NCBI GenBank assembly: GCA_009176605.1
Contig: SEYY01018484.1
Coordinates: 7,501-30,000, forward strand
Direction: 5' to 3'
Source of the DNA: Armadillidium nasatum
Taxonomy: Eukaryota; Arthropoda; Malacostraca; Isopoda; Armadillidiidae
Length of the DNA: 22,500 nucleotides
In this document: piece after piece, positions 1-12,852 of the stretch
Layout of the letters: each line of letters starts with the position of its first letter
How positions within the stretch are numbered: position 1 is the first letter of the stretch
Notes under the pieces: generated by a model
Told to the model about the DNA's origin: nothing
The model's database searches: none
The model's input: the letters and a program-made list of their open reading frames with translations, nothing else
Made by a program: the position numbers and the translations under genes

Positions 1-41
<41 letters not shown>
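1..41. repeat. (TA)n microsatellite at window edge
   Basis: Pure TA dinucleotides from the first base to about 41; the tract probably continues to the left. Confidence 0.95.
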
Positions 42-44
<3 letters not shown>

Positions 45-189
45 AAAGTCGCATTAATTAAGGATGTTCTGACATCCAAAGGGTATTGTACAGATTGCTA
101 ACCCAAAAGCCTTTACACTATCTACCAATCATGCTATGGAGTATTTCAGCTATGCACACAACCTTCAAATTTCCAGATATTAGTGTGTT

Positions 190-1205
190 GTACATTCGTG
201 CCAGCAATTTTAAAGTTTATTTTTTGATGTTTATGACCGTTAAACAAGGAACATAAGCATAATGTTCTTATAATATTTGAAATCTGCATTGTGATAGTAA
301 TGATATGCCGGTGTCAAATTTCCTAAGTATTTCAAATATGTTGAGTAATTTAACTTTGAAAAATAGTGGAAAATTTTTGCATTTTAAAGTTGGTTTTTAG
401 ATATTTATGACAGTTAAAAAACGAACTTAGACATAGTCCTTATAAAATTTGTAATCTATATTGTCATAGCAATGAGGTACAGGTGACAAATTTCCTAGGT
501 ATTTCGAAGAAGAGGAAAAAATTTAACTTTTCAAAGTTTTTTTAAAAATGTCTATGACAGTTAAAAAAATGAACTTTCGCAATAAAGTTCTTATAAAATT
601 TGTAATCTCAATTCTCAACAATGAGGCGCCGGTGACAGATTTCCTGGGAATTTCGAAGATTTTGAGTAATTTACCTTTGAAAAGAAGAAGTAAATAAAAT
701 TAACTTTCTGAAGTTTTATTTTATGACAATGATGGTTAAAAAACGAACTTAGGCATAAAGTCCTTATAAGATTTATAATCTCCAATGTCATTGCAATGAG
801 GAAGCAGAAGCAATGACAGATTTATTGGATATTTCAAAGATTTTTATTAATTTACCTCTCAAAAGAAAGTGAAAAAATTTAACTTTTTTAAAAAGCTTTT
901 TAGATTTCTATGTCACGTTGAAAAAAGAACATACGCATATAGCCCTTATAAACTTTGTAATCTACATCGTCATGGCAATGAGATACCAGAGTCAAGGCTT
1001 CCTGGCTATTTCGAAAATTTTGAATAATTACCATTGAAAAGAAACTCAAAAAATTTAACTTTTTAAAGTTTTTTTTTTTTCAGATGTTTTTGAGAGTTAA
1101 AAAACAAACTCAATCATATAATTCTTATAATATTTGTAATCTTTTGTGTCATTGTAAATTGTAATAAGGTACAGGTGTCAGATCTCCTTGATATTTTTTG
1201 TATAT
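190..1205. repeat. Diverged ~175-180 bp tandem satellite, six units
   Basis: A unit built around 'ATTTATGACAGTTAAAAAACGAACTT', then 'CTTATAA.ATTTGTAATCT', 'GGTGACA.ATTTCCT', 'ATTTCGAAGATTTTGAGTAA' and 'TTTAACTTTT.AAAG' (approximate segments) recurs six times. The anchor GTTAAA or GTTGAA falls at about 239, 413, 560, 735, 917 and 1096. Intervals are 174, 147, 175, 182 and 179. Units differ by many substitutions and small indels. No coding frame is maintained. The outer borders are approximate. Confidence 0.8.
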
Positions 1206-1624
1206 GTTGTGAAGTAGCTACTTCAATTTGAGTTATTTAATTTTCTTTGTAATCTTCCTGATTTGCTTTCTCTTGTTCTATAGTAGCTGCTGTAGATGGC
1301 CGTAGTTCATTTATCAATGGTGGTGTCCTTTCAAGATTCTTTCCTATACACAACTTATAACCTGTCACTTCCACTACCTATCCCTTCTTAAGCCAATGAA
1401 TTCACATATCATTGCTCCCTTCAATTTGAAATAATAGATGCAAGAAGGGTGGCCTTGGATTATATACCCCCTTTTTCTTTTTATAATTCTAATCTGTGCA
1501 GAGAAAAAACAACGGTCTTTTAATACTTCAAGAACTTAGTTTTTTCATCCTTCTACTCAACATAATCTTCCACACAATTACAATATCTTCAAAAACACAA
1601 ATCACATTATTTCTCTTACTAAAT
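1206..1624. other. No gene recognised; possible upstream part of RT fossil
   Basis: Pyrimidine-rich on the plus strand, with no open frame and no repeat I can define. It may be a further decayed part of the retrotransposon that follows. Confidence 0.4.
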
Positions 1625-2215
1625 TTCTGAGGTTGAGTGTTCGTTGAGTAGCCTTCGGATATTCTTTACACCACCCTAATTTCTTGCTCTATAGAAGTGA
1701 CTCGTCCTTGTACTGAGTATACACCATACATCTATGGTAGTTCAATTTGCATATCTTCTTGAAAGAGCAAAGTCTACAGCTTTTCGTCTCAACTCTCCTC
1801 TTCTCATTGACCATCTACGGTCTCTTTCCAATGATGAACAGCTTTTTAACTCTACTTACACTATTGTTATTACAATGGAAATTGCTCTTTTAAACATTCT
1901 TGTTACATACACATCCTTTCTGTCCTTCTACACAGCCTCATATTTTCTATGTGCAAATAGGACAGACCTTGTCTTTGTTGCATGTATTAGTATTACCAAT
2001 ATTTGTTTTGACTGAGACAGTCTCGATAGACCTGTATGGCTTATAACTGTCTAAATTTTTGTAATGTTCTAATGTCTGGCCCCTATCTTAACTGCGAAGC
2101 TTATTTTTATACATACTCTAATAAAACTCTGGAACACACTTCCATCTTCTATATTCCTCACTGCCTTTAACTTGCATACCTTCAAAGGTCATATCAGCTT
2201 TCAATCTATAACCTG
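1625..2215 (+). pseudogene. Non-LTR retrotransposon RT C-terminus, degenerate
   Basis: Plus-strand reading in several shifted frames gives the post-catalytic part of a jockey/CR1-like ORF2: RPCTEYTPYIYGSS (family R-P-x-M-E-Y-x-x-x-V-W-G-G-S), then LLERAKSTAFRLNSP and LRSLSN (L-x-R-V-E-S-K-A-F-R-L-I), then HYCYYNGNCSF (F-Y-R-Y-x-x-G-x-C-S), and finally LIKLWNTLPSSIF with FNLHTFKGHI (L-W-N-S-L-P-x-S-V-F, F-K-R). Frames change between segments and stops interrupt them, so it is dead. An open stretch at 1734-2015 covers only the middle part. A short dispersed repeat interrupts it near 2013. Confidence 0.75.
2013..2062 (+). repeat. Short dispersed repeat, copy 1 (plus orientation)
   Basis: AGTCTCGATAGACCTGTATG... 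reads SLDRPVWLITV on the plus strand. It is the inverted counterpart of copies at 2640-2720 and 7454-7512, and lies inside the RT fossil. Confidence 0.6.
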
Positions 2216-2639
2216 AACTGATGTCTCCAACTCTGCAAATTTGGGTCAGCTCCCAGCTTTCTCATCAGAGATTTTTTAAAAAAATAATTAAAAAAAAAAA
2301 TATATGAGATTAAAAATAAATTTAAAAAAATAAAAATTAAGGTACAATAGATATCATTTTGTGATAAAAAAAAATATAAAAATCTTGAATTGTACTTATT
2401 TTAACAATGGTACACAGTTACTTGTAACTTGTGCGTAATTTGAATTTTTGAAATTTAAATTATTGAATAAAGACTTAGTCTGTAACATGTTAGTTCTTCG
2501 TGTCTTTCTCAGACCTTGTAACAAATATTTATAATTCTTTCATTAGGTTGTTAGATTCTTTATAAACATTAATGACTTCTTTTGCTAGTATTTATACAAC
2601 CAACTATAATTATTTTTCAAAGAATATTGGTCTCTGATA

Positions 2640-2720
2640 CTACACAATAGGCAATGACTGGTGATAGGAAATATAGGAAAATAGAGACAGTTAGAAGCCA
2701 CAAGGGCCTATCGAGACTGA
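2640..2720 (-). repeat. Short dispersed repeat, copy 2 (minus orientation)
   Basis: On the minus strand this reads HDISLDRPLWLLTVSIFLYF, part of a 78-codon open stretch (2617-2853). The core nucleotides recur at 7454-7512 almost exactly, and in inverted and more diverged form at 2013-2062. Its origin is unknown; it is probably a fragment of a larger mobile element. Confidence 0.65.
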
Positions 2721-2755
2721 TGTCATGGGCTTGAACTGTTTTGATATCTTCTGAC

Positions 2756-2831
2756 ATGGATGCCAGAATCTGAATATCCACAGAATATGCTTTATGGATG
2801 CCAAATCTGAATATCCACAGAATATGCTTTA
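2756..2831. repeat. 38-bp tandem duplication
   Basis: ATGGATGCCAGAATCTGAAT...AATATGCTTT is followed directly by a second copy lacking two bases (ATGGATGCCAAATCTGAAT...). The near-identity shows it is recent. Confidence 0.9.
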
Positions 2832-2955
2832 AATTTGTGAAGATGTTCTGCATATGTGGAAAAAGATCTTTTATCTACCTACACAGATATTAACGATTAT
2901 CATCCAAACCGTCCAAATAGGACTGTGGATATGAATATTCACAAATATAGACTAT

Positions 2956-3106
2956 TAGGGATGGAGCGATACCAAAATTTTTACTGATACCGATACCCGA
3001 TACCAAAAAATATGAAGATACTTGCCGATACTACTACCGATACAGATACTTTACTCTTATCCAAAAATTTTGCCGATACCGATACCGATACTTCACTCCA
3101 TCCCTA
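2956..3106. mobile_element. hAT-type MITE, 151 bp, with intact TIRs and 8-bp TSD
   Basis: The left end is TAGGGATGGAGCGATACC. The right end, reverse-complemented, is TAGGGATGGAGTGAAGTATC, so the first 11 bases of the terminal inverted repeats are identical. The element is flanked by a perfect 8-bp direct repeat TAGACTAT at 2948-2955 and 3107-3114; 8-bp target duplications are the hallmark of hAT transposases. The interior is built of repeated CCGATAC motifs and has no coding capacity, so it would depend on a transposase elsewhere. Confidence 0.9.
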
Positions 3107-3114
3107 TAGACTAT

Positions 3115-4680
3115 CATATCACAAAGAGAAATATAACTTTGATTCTTTTAAAATTTCAAATATTAGTTGGGCTGAAATTTAGTGCCAAATAGTATGGATT
3201 TCAAGAAACTTTCTAAAGATAGTTAATTCTACCCAACTTTCTATAAAGTTATTTTTATAAGTACAAAATACAAATTTGTAATTCATTTACAGATAAATTA
3301 AGGACCCTTCTGCAATGGTAGAAAATCAAAATTCAAATTCAATAAAGATTTTAACATTAAAACCAAACGTTTTCACATAAGCTTTTATAATGTCATGGAA
3401 TAAATTAGAGTCTTTTATGATGAAAGTATAGCTCTCTATTTATAGTATAGCCATATATTTATGAGATGTGGAAGACAGATAATAAGGAATGCTCTTAGAA
3501 TATATTAGGGACCTCTACTTGGGAAGTATCAATAAAAATTAGTATATTGGACTATTGGAGATGTTCATAGAGGTGATCAGGAAAAGTTCAAGTATACGGA
3601 AATTGATCTTGGGTTGCTAAGTTTGAGTATATGGCAAGTATACAGAGCAAGAGCAAAAACAAAATATATAATTTTGGTCTAAATATTTTCATACTTGTAA
3701 TTGTAAGTTAAAATAAAGAAGTTTGTGGAAAGTATTTATTTCTTTATTATAGCCTATTTTATAATATTTGTAAGGTATAATTAAAGATTTCACAAGAATA
3801 AATGGAGCAGGAGTTACAGATGGATATGAAGCTCAGCCTGAGTAACTCTCAGTAAAAATATTTACCAGTTCTACAACTCTGATAAAGAGCTAGTACAGTA
3901 ACTTGTCACAAGGTCTGTAGAAGCATGGCATACAAAAAATACATAAAAAGTTTCAGTTCTCAAATGCAATTAACTTTTACAAATTGTGAAAAAAATTCAA
4001 TACGATACAACTTTTAAAAACTCTACGCTTATTATTCACAATTAAAAAGCTTAAATGATTCAGTATTATTGAAATCTTGAATATTCATTGCAAAATCTAA
4101 AACAGACCGACAGTAAAAAACTGAAGTTCATGAAAATTACTTACTAAATTTTAGACGTATAGTTTCCTTAAATGTTGATAATTTTAACAAAGACATACAG
4201 AAGCATTTCAAATTAAGAAATGCATTCTGTAAATAACTATTCAATAATTATGGTTCAATTTCAAAGTGAAATTTGGTATTTACACTTAAGGTCTTCCAAA
4301 TGGTTCATGAAATTTCACTCTTTTGTAATAACACATGTCTTAAGTTTCAGAAATTCCAAAAATACGTAGTTCCTTTTAAATTTGCGGAACCTTGTTAAAT
4401 GATAATTTAGAAAATAAAACTTGATACTTTTAATAAATTTCCCAATTTTATCAATTTCACTTTGGTTTGAAGATACTGAATTAAAACCCAAAAAAATCAA
4501 TCAGAGAATTAGACTACTGGCAATACCAATACTAACCAAGAACTTGACTTAAATCATTAAAGTGGTACTTAATGGTTGTGTACTTTATTTTAATTTCAGT
4601 TTAACTTTTAATTTTATTTTAGTTTATTTATATATGCTTATATTTAAATATTCATAAAAATAATTTCATATCTTTTTAAT
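3115..4680. other. No gene recognised
   Basis: AT-rich sequence with short interrupted frames on both strands. The longest, minus 4315-4500, has no recognisable features. No tandem repeats or element ends were noticed. Confidence 0.5.
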
Positions 4681-4686
4681 TTTATG

Positions 4687-4791
4687 CAAAAGTTACGCAA
4701 GTTCTCCTAAAAAGGAGGTAGTATACAATGAAACAAGTTCAGAAACACGTTTTAAAAACTACAGAAGTGATACCATCGGAATTATACACAG
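4687..4791 (-). pseudogene. Internally deleted RT fragment
   Basis: Two blocks that lie about 880 bases apart in the neighbouring RT fossil are adjacent here. The first (4730-4791) encodes YNSDGITSVVFKT on the minus strand, the P/S-D-G-I-x-S-V-V motif before the RT domain. The second (4687-4731) encodes the downstream block that reads CILPPF in the longer copy. The junction sits at a shared ATG. It is a deletion derivative of the same element. Confidence 0.7.
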
Positions 4792-4859
4792 AAAACAGAC
4801 AGAAGAAAAAAGTGCAGTGTTCCAAACTTTACCAGCAAAATAATGTATGAATTAGTATA

Positions 4860-6060
4860 CTAAATCTTGGTCAATGAGTTGGGCAGAGAAAGGATGTATA
4901 TGTAGATACAAAAGTTACGCAAGCTCTCCTAAAAAGGGGGTAGTATACAATGGGAACATTAAGAAGAACAGGGTAAGTGTTGTAATAATGATTGTTTCAG
5001 GAAAGTGTAGTTGCCAAGGGAAAGACTTTAATTACAAAAATGATGTTATAGTTATATGAAAGATTACATTGAGTAGACAGATGAAAAATACTGAGATTTT
5101 AAGATATTGAAGATATCCAATAACCATGTTTTCTCTGCCACAATTAAAAGTATAAGAACGTTAGAGATTTGTCACTCCAAATTCGTCATTTTAGTATTGG
5201 GTATATGAAATTAAGTGGAAAACCTTTAAAATTAAAATAATGAAGAGTGGAATCATCAACATAAGAGTGGATACATAAAGAGAACCTGTGATAGAAAGTC
5301 ATTAATAAAAAGTACAAAAATACTTGAAAATAAGCCAGAACCATGAGAACACAGTTATTTATAGTTTTAAAGGCTGAATGGTGCCTATGTACAACAAAAC
5401 TGCTGTTAAAGAACAACCAGAAAGGAAATTAAAATAATTACAGAGAAATATAGATACTAAAAGAGGGAAATTTAGAAATTAAAGCTTTGCACCAGACCTT
5501 AACAAAAGCTTTTAACTTGTCTAGTGATATATTAAAATGTCAAAGAGCAGATGAAGAAGAGTTAGGAAAAAGTAAAAATCACCAGTAAACCATTTCTTAC
5601 AGAAGTGATTCACATTATCAGAGATATGATTGAAAGAATTAAGATATTTCCAAATCTTCCTGATAAGGATAGACTTGAAAACTTTGAAAGAAAGAATAGA
5701 AGTTAATGTAACAGGGTAATAGTCTGAGAGTTGAGAGGGGTCCCACTTTTTTCAGATAAGTTGAATATTCATAAACTTCAAGCAGAAAAAATAAATTGAA
5801 TCAGAGAGGGAGAGATGAAAGTTTACCATGGAAGGAACAAGTTCAGAAACACAAGTTTTGAAAACTACAGAAGTGATACCATCAGAATTATACACCTTTT
5901 TAGTATTAAGTTCAGCAAGAACTAACATCCTTAGGGGAAATTAATAAGGTGGAAGAGAAATAGTTCTGAATTTAAAGTGGAATTAGAGATAAAGATCTGA
6001 ATGAAGGGTTCAGCTTAAGCAGAAGGTAAAACAGCACTGCATACTAGTGTATTAATCAGT
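4860..6060 (-). pseudogene. Non-LTR retrotransposon RT domain, degenerate, with YVDD
   Basis: Reading the minus strand from 6060 downwards gives, across several frames, the ordered motifs of a jockey/CR1-like reverse transcriptase: ISNSTLNSE; YNSDGITSVVFKTCVSELV (5831-5896); YYPVTLTSILSKVFKSILIR with KIWKYLNSFNHISDN (Y-R-P-I-x-L-T-S-x-L-S-K-x-F-E); FTGDF (T-G-D-L-L); KAFVKVWCKALISK (K-A-F-D-R-V-W-H-K-A-L); and IHSYVDDSTLHYF with the catalytic YxDD at 5252-5263. Further on, HIHPFSAQLIDQDLVY matches the C-terminal H-P-x-S-V-x-L-x-x-A-R-V. Many stops and frame changes show it is inactive. Part of the C-terminal half is missing or scrambled. The longest surviving frame is 76 codons (5186-5416). 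Confidence 0.8.
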
Positions 6061-6454
6061 ATATCCCTACAAGATATCAGATATCATTTTCAGGTGTGTG
6101 ATAAACGACTAATGTATTGTGCAATGTAGGTGGTATGAAGTACAATAGATAATGTAATGTTAAAATAAATTATTTGAATAGGCAGATGAATGTTCTATGC
6201 TGATTCAAAATAAAAATTTTAAAGATTGTATTAATCAAATTATAATCATTTGGGTTTAGTTTAAAACTTTAAAGCTTAATTAAGTGGAAAGTTGCTTATT
6301 TTGTTAACAACTTTTATGAAATTTAAACTAGACATCTATTATATTAATTAGTAGTGAAGTAAATTTTTATTAAATTGATAGACAAAATTAAAAATATATT
6401 TTGATTTTAATTTTTATAATTCTTAGGTAAACACAAAATACTTCAAATATTTTA

Positions 6455-6617
<163 letters not shown>

Positions 6618-6619
6618 CA

Positions 6620-7204
<585 letters not shown>

Positions 7205-9400
7205 CCCTTTATAAGCTTAATACTATTAACCATGATACCGTATATGATGCTAATGATATCCTTCCTGTAATTCTTAAAATGTAATTCCAATCTTACACCA
7301 TTTTCATTTCTGTATATTAACTATAACCTATCCTTCCTGCTCATTCAACACCTGACAAAAAATGGAATTCCCCTTTAAGTATCATCTTATCGATTTAATC
7401 TCTATTCTTTTAAAAAACTTTGAACTTACTATTAATAGGATGATTTGAAAACACCTTAGGAACATAGGAAAATAGAGACAGTTAGAAGCCACAAGGGCCT
7501 ATCCAGACTTATAGCTTATATAACTGATATTATTTAGTTTAAAAAAAAAAAAATATTTAACTAGTAATCCTATACTCTTTACTCTTGGCCCTTCTGCTTT
7601 TCAATATTTAGTAAATCATTCACTATGTCAAAAATACATACCAAGGCTAGTTTATAATTTTACAAATTTTCTTGAATTACCTTTTCCAATATTCCAAAAA
7701 ATTATAGACATTCCAATACTGATAATTATAAATGGTAAATTAAAAAATTTAACAATAGTACTTCTACCATAAACAAAAACAAAAAAAAACTGGCAACTAA
7801 GCCTATCCACAAAAATAAATTACAACCACCATTCCAATAAAGCTCACATTATTCTTATTTCATTAATCTTGTTATATCTTTTTAATATTTTATATAGTTT
7901 ATTTTTCATTTTAATCAATTTGTAGTTTCTTTTATAAATTTTGTCAAAAGCAAATTTATGGCCCTTATTTTACTTAATTACCAAAATTTTATTTATTTGG
8001 CATAAATTTATGAGGTTAAGTAATGATATATTATTCAGTTTTTACTTTTAAAAGAAAGTTTTACCATAGAGTTTGCAATTTTTTTTTATCTTGTTGCAAG
8101 CTAAAAAGCTGAAACTTACAATAAGTGAACTTTTTTATGTCAAAGCTAAAATGGTTAAAATTCATACCCACTCTGTTTTAATAATTAATGCCTATAAAGT
8201 TTAAAATTATTCAAACTCCCCAATATTAACAAATAAAATGTTAGTTTATACTTCAATACTTTTCTGAAATTGAAATAAAGTGCACAGAACCCACTTTTTA
8301 GGCTATATATGAGTTATATGATCATAATGTACCTACAAGAACCTCCATGGATACTGATCACATCCGACAGTGAACGTGATGTACGTAGGTAAAACCTAAA
8401 CAATATTATAAAAAACAATTGAAAATTATCTATAAACACGTCTACACAATTTTTACACTAACAATTAAGAATAACTTTACACCTTTTACGTGACATGACT
8501 GACATAACAGGAGGGGGCATGTAAACTTTGTGGCAACGACTGATTTCATAAATTCAACTTATTTATAGTCATTTAAATACCTATTTCTAGCATTATACTT
8601 ACGTTCATCAAATACAGTTATCCATATGCAAAAACACTAGTATTTTTCACTTCATTTGAAAATAAAAATAAAAATATTCTACAGAATTTTTAAAGTTCTT
8701 TTTAAAACACCACTCGTCAAATTTGCTAGAAAAATAAACAGACGACTTTTTGAGATCATACTAAAAGATCCTCTTCTATTGGATACAAGAATAAGAGAGT
8801 AAACCAATAGGAATGCGTCTTTTAAAGGAAAATACAATGTACGTTTTCTATGAAAGGTTGAAAAGTTTACGAAATTGAAGGTAAACATTTATTTTTGAAG
8901 TAAAATGTTCCAATTTACAATTACCCTATGTTAAAAATTAATGGGTTAATCATCAGTGATATTATTATAACGAAAAATTGTTAAAGTATACTACATACGA
9001 TATAATGATCTGAATAAGCAAATTAAGCTACGGATCCAAAAATGTTCATGTATTTAAGTTTGCATTAGGGTTCAAAACTTTTCCTTTGTGAGCGTTAATT
9101 AAGTAAATTGTTTTAATTTTAAGGCGTTTTTTTTTTTATTTAGACACTCTCATGTGTTATAAATTATAACTACCATATTAATTAGTTCAGTTATAGCAAA
9201 TGTAAATAATTTTAAGGGTTTTATAACATATTTAATTACATTTACAACATAACTTTATGCATTATTACAACAAAAATATATGGAATGAATGAATTTAATT
9301 ATATACGATATGTCCATCACTTTTTTTTTATTCGAATAAGAAATCTAAATAAAATTAGATATGAGATCCATGTTTTTTTTCTTTTTCTTTTTTTTTTTAG
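7205..9400. other. No gene recognised
   Basis: AT-rich spacer. It contains one copy of the dispersed SLDRPLWLL repeat (7454-7512) and short A/T runs. The minus frame at 8679-8888 (69 codons) has no recognisable feature and no coding-like composition. Confidence 0.5.
7454..7512 (-). repeat. Short dispersed repeat, copy 3
   Basis: Minus strand reads SLDRPLWLLTVSIFL. The nucleotide core GACAGTTAGAAGCCACAAGG is identical to copy 2 at 2640-2720. Confidence 0.65.
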
Positions 9401-9620
9401 AGAGAGAGAGAGAGCGGACCTCACCTACGAGGGCATATGCCCTCCTTCCAGGCAGACAAAATATTGCCCTTCAGGCCATCATAAGTTCAGAGTGTCTACA
9501 CGCTATGTGAATTCGTGATGCTCTCCAAGATCCAGGCACAGCCTAATCCAGGTACGCATTACATGCGCAGTGTATGTGCAGATCAAAGTCTATGGTGCAG
9601 ATCCAGTACAGCTACTCTAA
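9401..9620. other. GC-richer patch after an (AG)n run
   Basis: A short AG repeat (about 9400-9414) leads into about 200 bases of near-balanced composition with several CpG dinucleotides, in contrast to the AT-rich surroundings. A plus frame ends at 9518. It may be a piece of an unrecognised mobile element or a relic exon; nothing identifies it. Confidence 0.3.
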
Positions 9621-9690
9621 GGTGACCATCCGTCCCGAATTTTTAAACCGTGTCCCTATTTTTTTTAGAGGGTAAACCGGGACGGATAAT
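9621..9690. mobile_element. Inverted-repeat fragment, possible hAT-type element end
   Basis: GGTGACCATCCGTCCCG is followed 40 bases later by CCGGGACGG. The 8-base arms CCGTCCCG (9630-9637) and CGGGACGG (9678-9685) are perfectly complementary. A GGTGACCA...GTCCCG end is typical of some hAT-like elements, but no partner end or target duplication was found. Confidence 0.35.
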
Positions 9691-11719
9691 TAATAGTATT
9701 TTATCCAACTTTTGTTTAAATCAGATAACATTTTTTTTTTTTTTTTTTTTTTTTTTTTGTAGAATGTCCTTAATTACTAATAAACAATATGACTTGTTAT
9801 CATCACCTTAAACTACCCCTAGTCAAGGTCGTATAATTTACAGTACGGGTAAACTGGTCCTATTTTAGGAGCATATCAAAATACCTGTTAAATGATTATG
9901 AAATATACATGAAAAATAACGCAATATTGATGCCTTCTCAAAATACCCTTATACCCCTAATTGGAAAGGCCGTTCTTTCTAGGGTAAAATTTGTATCAAA
10001 TAAAAAGGTAAAATTTTTGACTTGAAAAATATTGTTTTATTCCAATTAAAGAACAACAATTTTCACATTTAAAATATTTTTTTAAAAATAATCTTTACTT
10101 AATTAATTGTGCTATCTTAGAACGCTCGATATACCACCCAAAAAGTTTTCATATATTGGTTCCGATATGCCGCACATTTTGACTTGGTTCCATTGGGAAA
10201 TTTATTTAAATTTTTAAAGAATCAATAAGATTTCCCATAATATCCATTGATATTTTAAAATCCGAAATTGTGAATTTCCAATTGGGAATTCCTCTAATAA
10301 ATGTTCCATAAAAAACAATCGGAACCCAAAATAAATATATGACAAGACCAGAAAAATTCCTTAAAGAAAAATGCTTGTTGGGTACATTACCAATACTTTA
10401 ATTGCGATTTCATTAGGAATTTTCAAATTTCCTATTGGTCCTGCATGTCAAATTTGAATTTTGGATAATTAAAGTCTTGATCAATTTGAATTTTTGAAAA
10501 TTCTATTCTTGGAAATCTAATTCTTGAACTTTGGTTTTTAATTAAACTTCGGAACTAAATTTTGGAATTTTGATCCTTGGATGGAAATTAATTAATGAAC
10601 TTAAAAAGGATAAAGATTTTTCTTTCCATTATTATGAAAAAACTTTCTTGTTGCAATTTGTTGTGTTTAGAAATGAATTTTCGGGAAATACTTTAACTGA
10701 GATTAAGATCGTATATGAATACATAGTAAAGTCACATAATGTGCCGAAAGTGACCTTACTGACCTGTGACGTATTAAATCCAACGAATCCTTATCGTCAA
10801 TCGATAATCACGAGATGATTTTCACGAGAAAGAGATACTGTCACCTTGCGACCAAATAATGATAAAACGAGATATTTTCTAAACTTACTTTGTTTAATCC
10901 ATATTACTTATGTTCTGAACACAAAATTTTACTTTCAAACAAATTTCTATTCTTAATTTTTCTTGCTGATTTTCTAAGTTTCGATAACATGCGAGAAATA
11001 TTTGATAGGAAATAAAATTTATTTGACGATATTCATTTATCGTGACTTTTCGAGTATATCGTGAGTATACTGTATATACAAAATTAAAACTATAAATACA
11101 AGCTCTGAATACACACCATACTAGTGTATCATACAATTTGAACTTTTTAACTAGTATCAAATAATTGATTTAAAAAGTTAGGAATAAGTAATATTAATAG
11201 TGTTACGTTTAATTTCGCGTTATAAAATTTAAAGATTTAGATTTAATAAATAATTTGGGAAAAGGTCTCTCTTTCCAATTAACAATAAGAGCGAAAGTCT
11301 TAAAGACAAAAAAATGGGGCTTTAGGATGAAAAATACAAAATAAAATAGAGAGAGAGATCTTGGAAATGGATCCTAGTTTCTTCCTAGAAGATAAACTCA
11401 ACTAGGAGTCCTAATCTTCGAATCCTTCAACGTGGGGAAAAAAAGTTTCAAGCAACAAACGAACTTAAAAAAAAAATACATAAAATATATTGGCCAGCAT
11501 TTATTTTTTATGGAAATCAACTAGAAATATGTCATAGTAACAAAGTAGACAATTACACATCTAGTTTGTTCGAGAAGCCATTTCCTCACAAAACTTCCCC
11601 CACACTTATTGGGGCGTTGTCAAGAATACGTCCTGAACTGTGTACAGAGGCCTTCTAAAAGATCTTGAAGGCCTTTATTTTACTAAACTTTACATTAGTT
11701 TCCGACGCGATTTCCCAAG
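9691..11719. other. No gene recognised
   Basis: A T run of about 28 bases near 9731-9758, then AT-rich spacer. Frames at 10570-10818 (plus) and 10894-11160 (minus) are free of repeats but show no family motif, no splice context I trust and ordinary spacer composition. Confidence 0.45.
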
Positions 11720-12532
11720 CTTTCTCAAGACTGGAGAAACCAAATTTAATACAGTAGTTCTAGACATGGTATCGTAGGCTTTAGAACTGGAGAAACCATA
11801 TCCACTACAGTAGTTCTAGAGATGGTAATGTAGATCTTAGAACTGGAGAAACCAAATCCATTAGAGTAGTTCTAGACATGGTATCGTAGGCTTTGGAACT
11901 GGAGATACCATATTCATTACAATAGTTCTAGAAATGGTAAAGTAGGCTTTAGAACTGGAGAAGCCAAACCCATTACATTAGTTTTAGACATGGTAACATA
12001 GGCTTTAGAGCTGGAGAAACCATATCCACTACAGTAGTTCTTGACATGGTAACATAGGCTTTAGAACTGAAGAATCCATATCCACTACAGTAGTTATAGA
12101 CATGGTATCGTAGACTTTAGAACTGGAGAAACCATATCTATTACAGCAGTTCTAGATACGGTATCGTAGGCTTTAGAACTGGAGACAATAAATCCATTAC
12201 AGTAGTTCTAGACATCGTATCGTAGGCTTTAGAACTGGAGAAACCATATCCATTACAGAAGTTACACATGTGGTCTCAAAGGCTTCAGAACTGGAGAAAC
12301 TATATCCATTACAGTAGTTCTAGACATGGTATCGTAGGCTTTAAAACTGAAGAAACCATATCCATTACAGTAGTTCTACACATGGTATCGTATACAAAAC
12401 TAAAAATACCATATTTTATTACAGTAGTTCTAGACATGGTATCGTAGGCTTTAGAACTGGAGAAACCATATCCATTGCAGTAGTTCTAGATGTGGTCTCA
12501 AAGGCTTCAGAACTGGTGAAACCAAATCTATT
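11720..12532. repeat. 56-bp minisatellite, about 14 units
   Basis: The unit contains TAGTTCTAGACATGGTATCG, TAGGCTTTAGAACTGGAGAA and ACCATATCCATTACAG. The TAGTT anchor recurs at 11755, 11811, 11867, 11923, 11979, 12035, 12091, 12147, 12203, 12259, 12315, 12371, 12425 and 12481, with an interval of exactly 56 except one 54. Because 56 is not a multiple of three, it cannot be a repeated coding domain. Each unit carries AGTTCTA and its complement TAGAACT, separated by about 19 bases. Confidence 0.95.
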
Positions 12533-12852
12533 AACAATCTAAATTTAAAGGTTGCGTCCTGAACTGAACTCCTCTTTACCAAAGTTCTCAACATGTTCTC
12601 AAAGCATCCCTTATGTTTCCTCAAGATTGGAATTATCACAATTTTAAAGGCTTTAAAAAGAAATTTCATTTTTAATTCATTTTAATTCTTTTTAAAAAAA
12701 AAAAGGAAAAAAAAAAATTTCTACAAAAAAGAAAAAAATCTTGTTTTACAAATTGTTTTGTGTAATGTCCTTGATTTTAATTCAAAAAATGTATAAAAAA
12801 TACATTCGATATTCCTTTTAAGCATTTTTCTCAATATGAATAAAATTACAAA

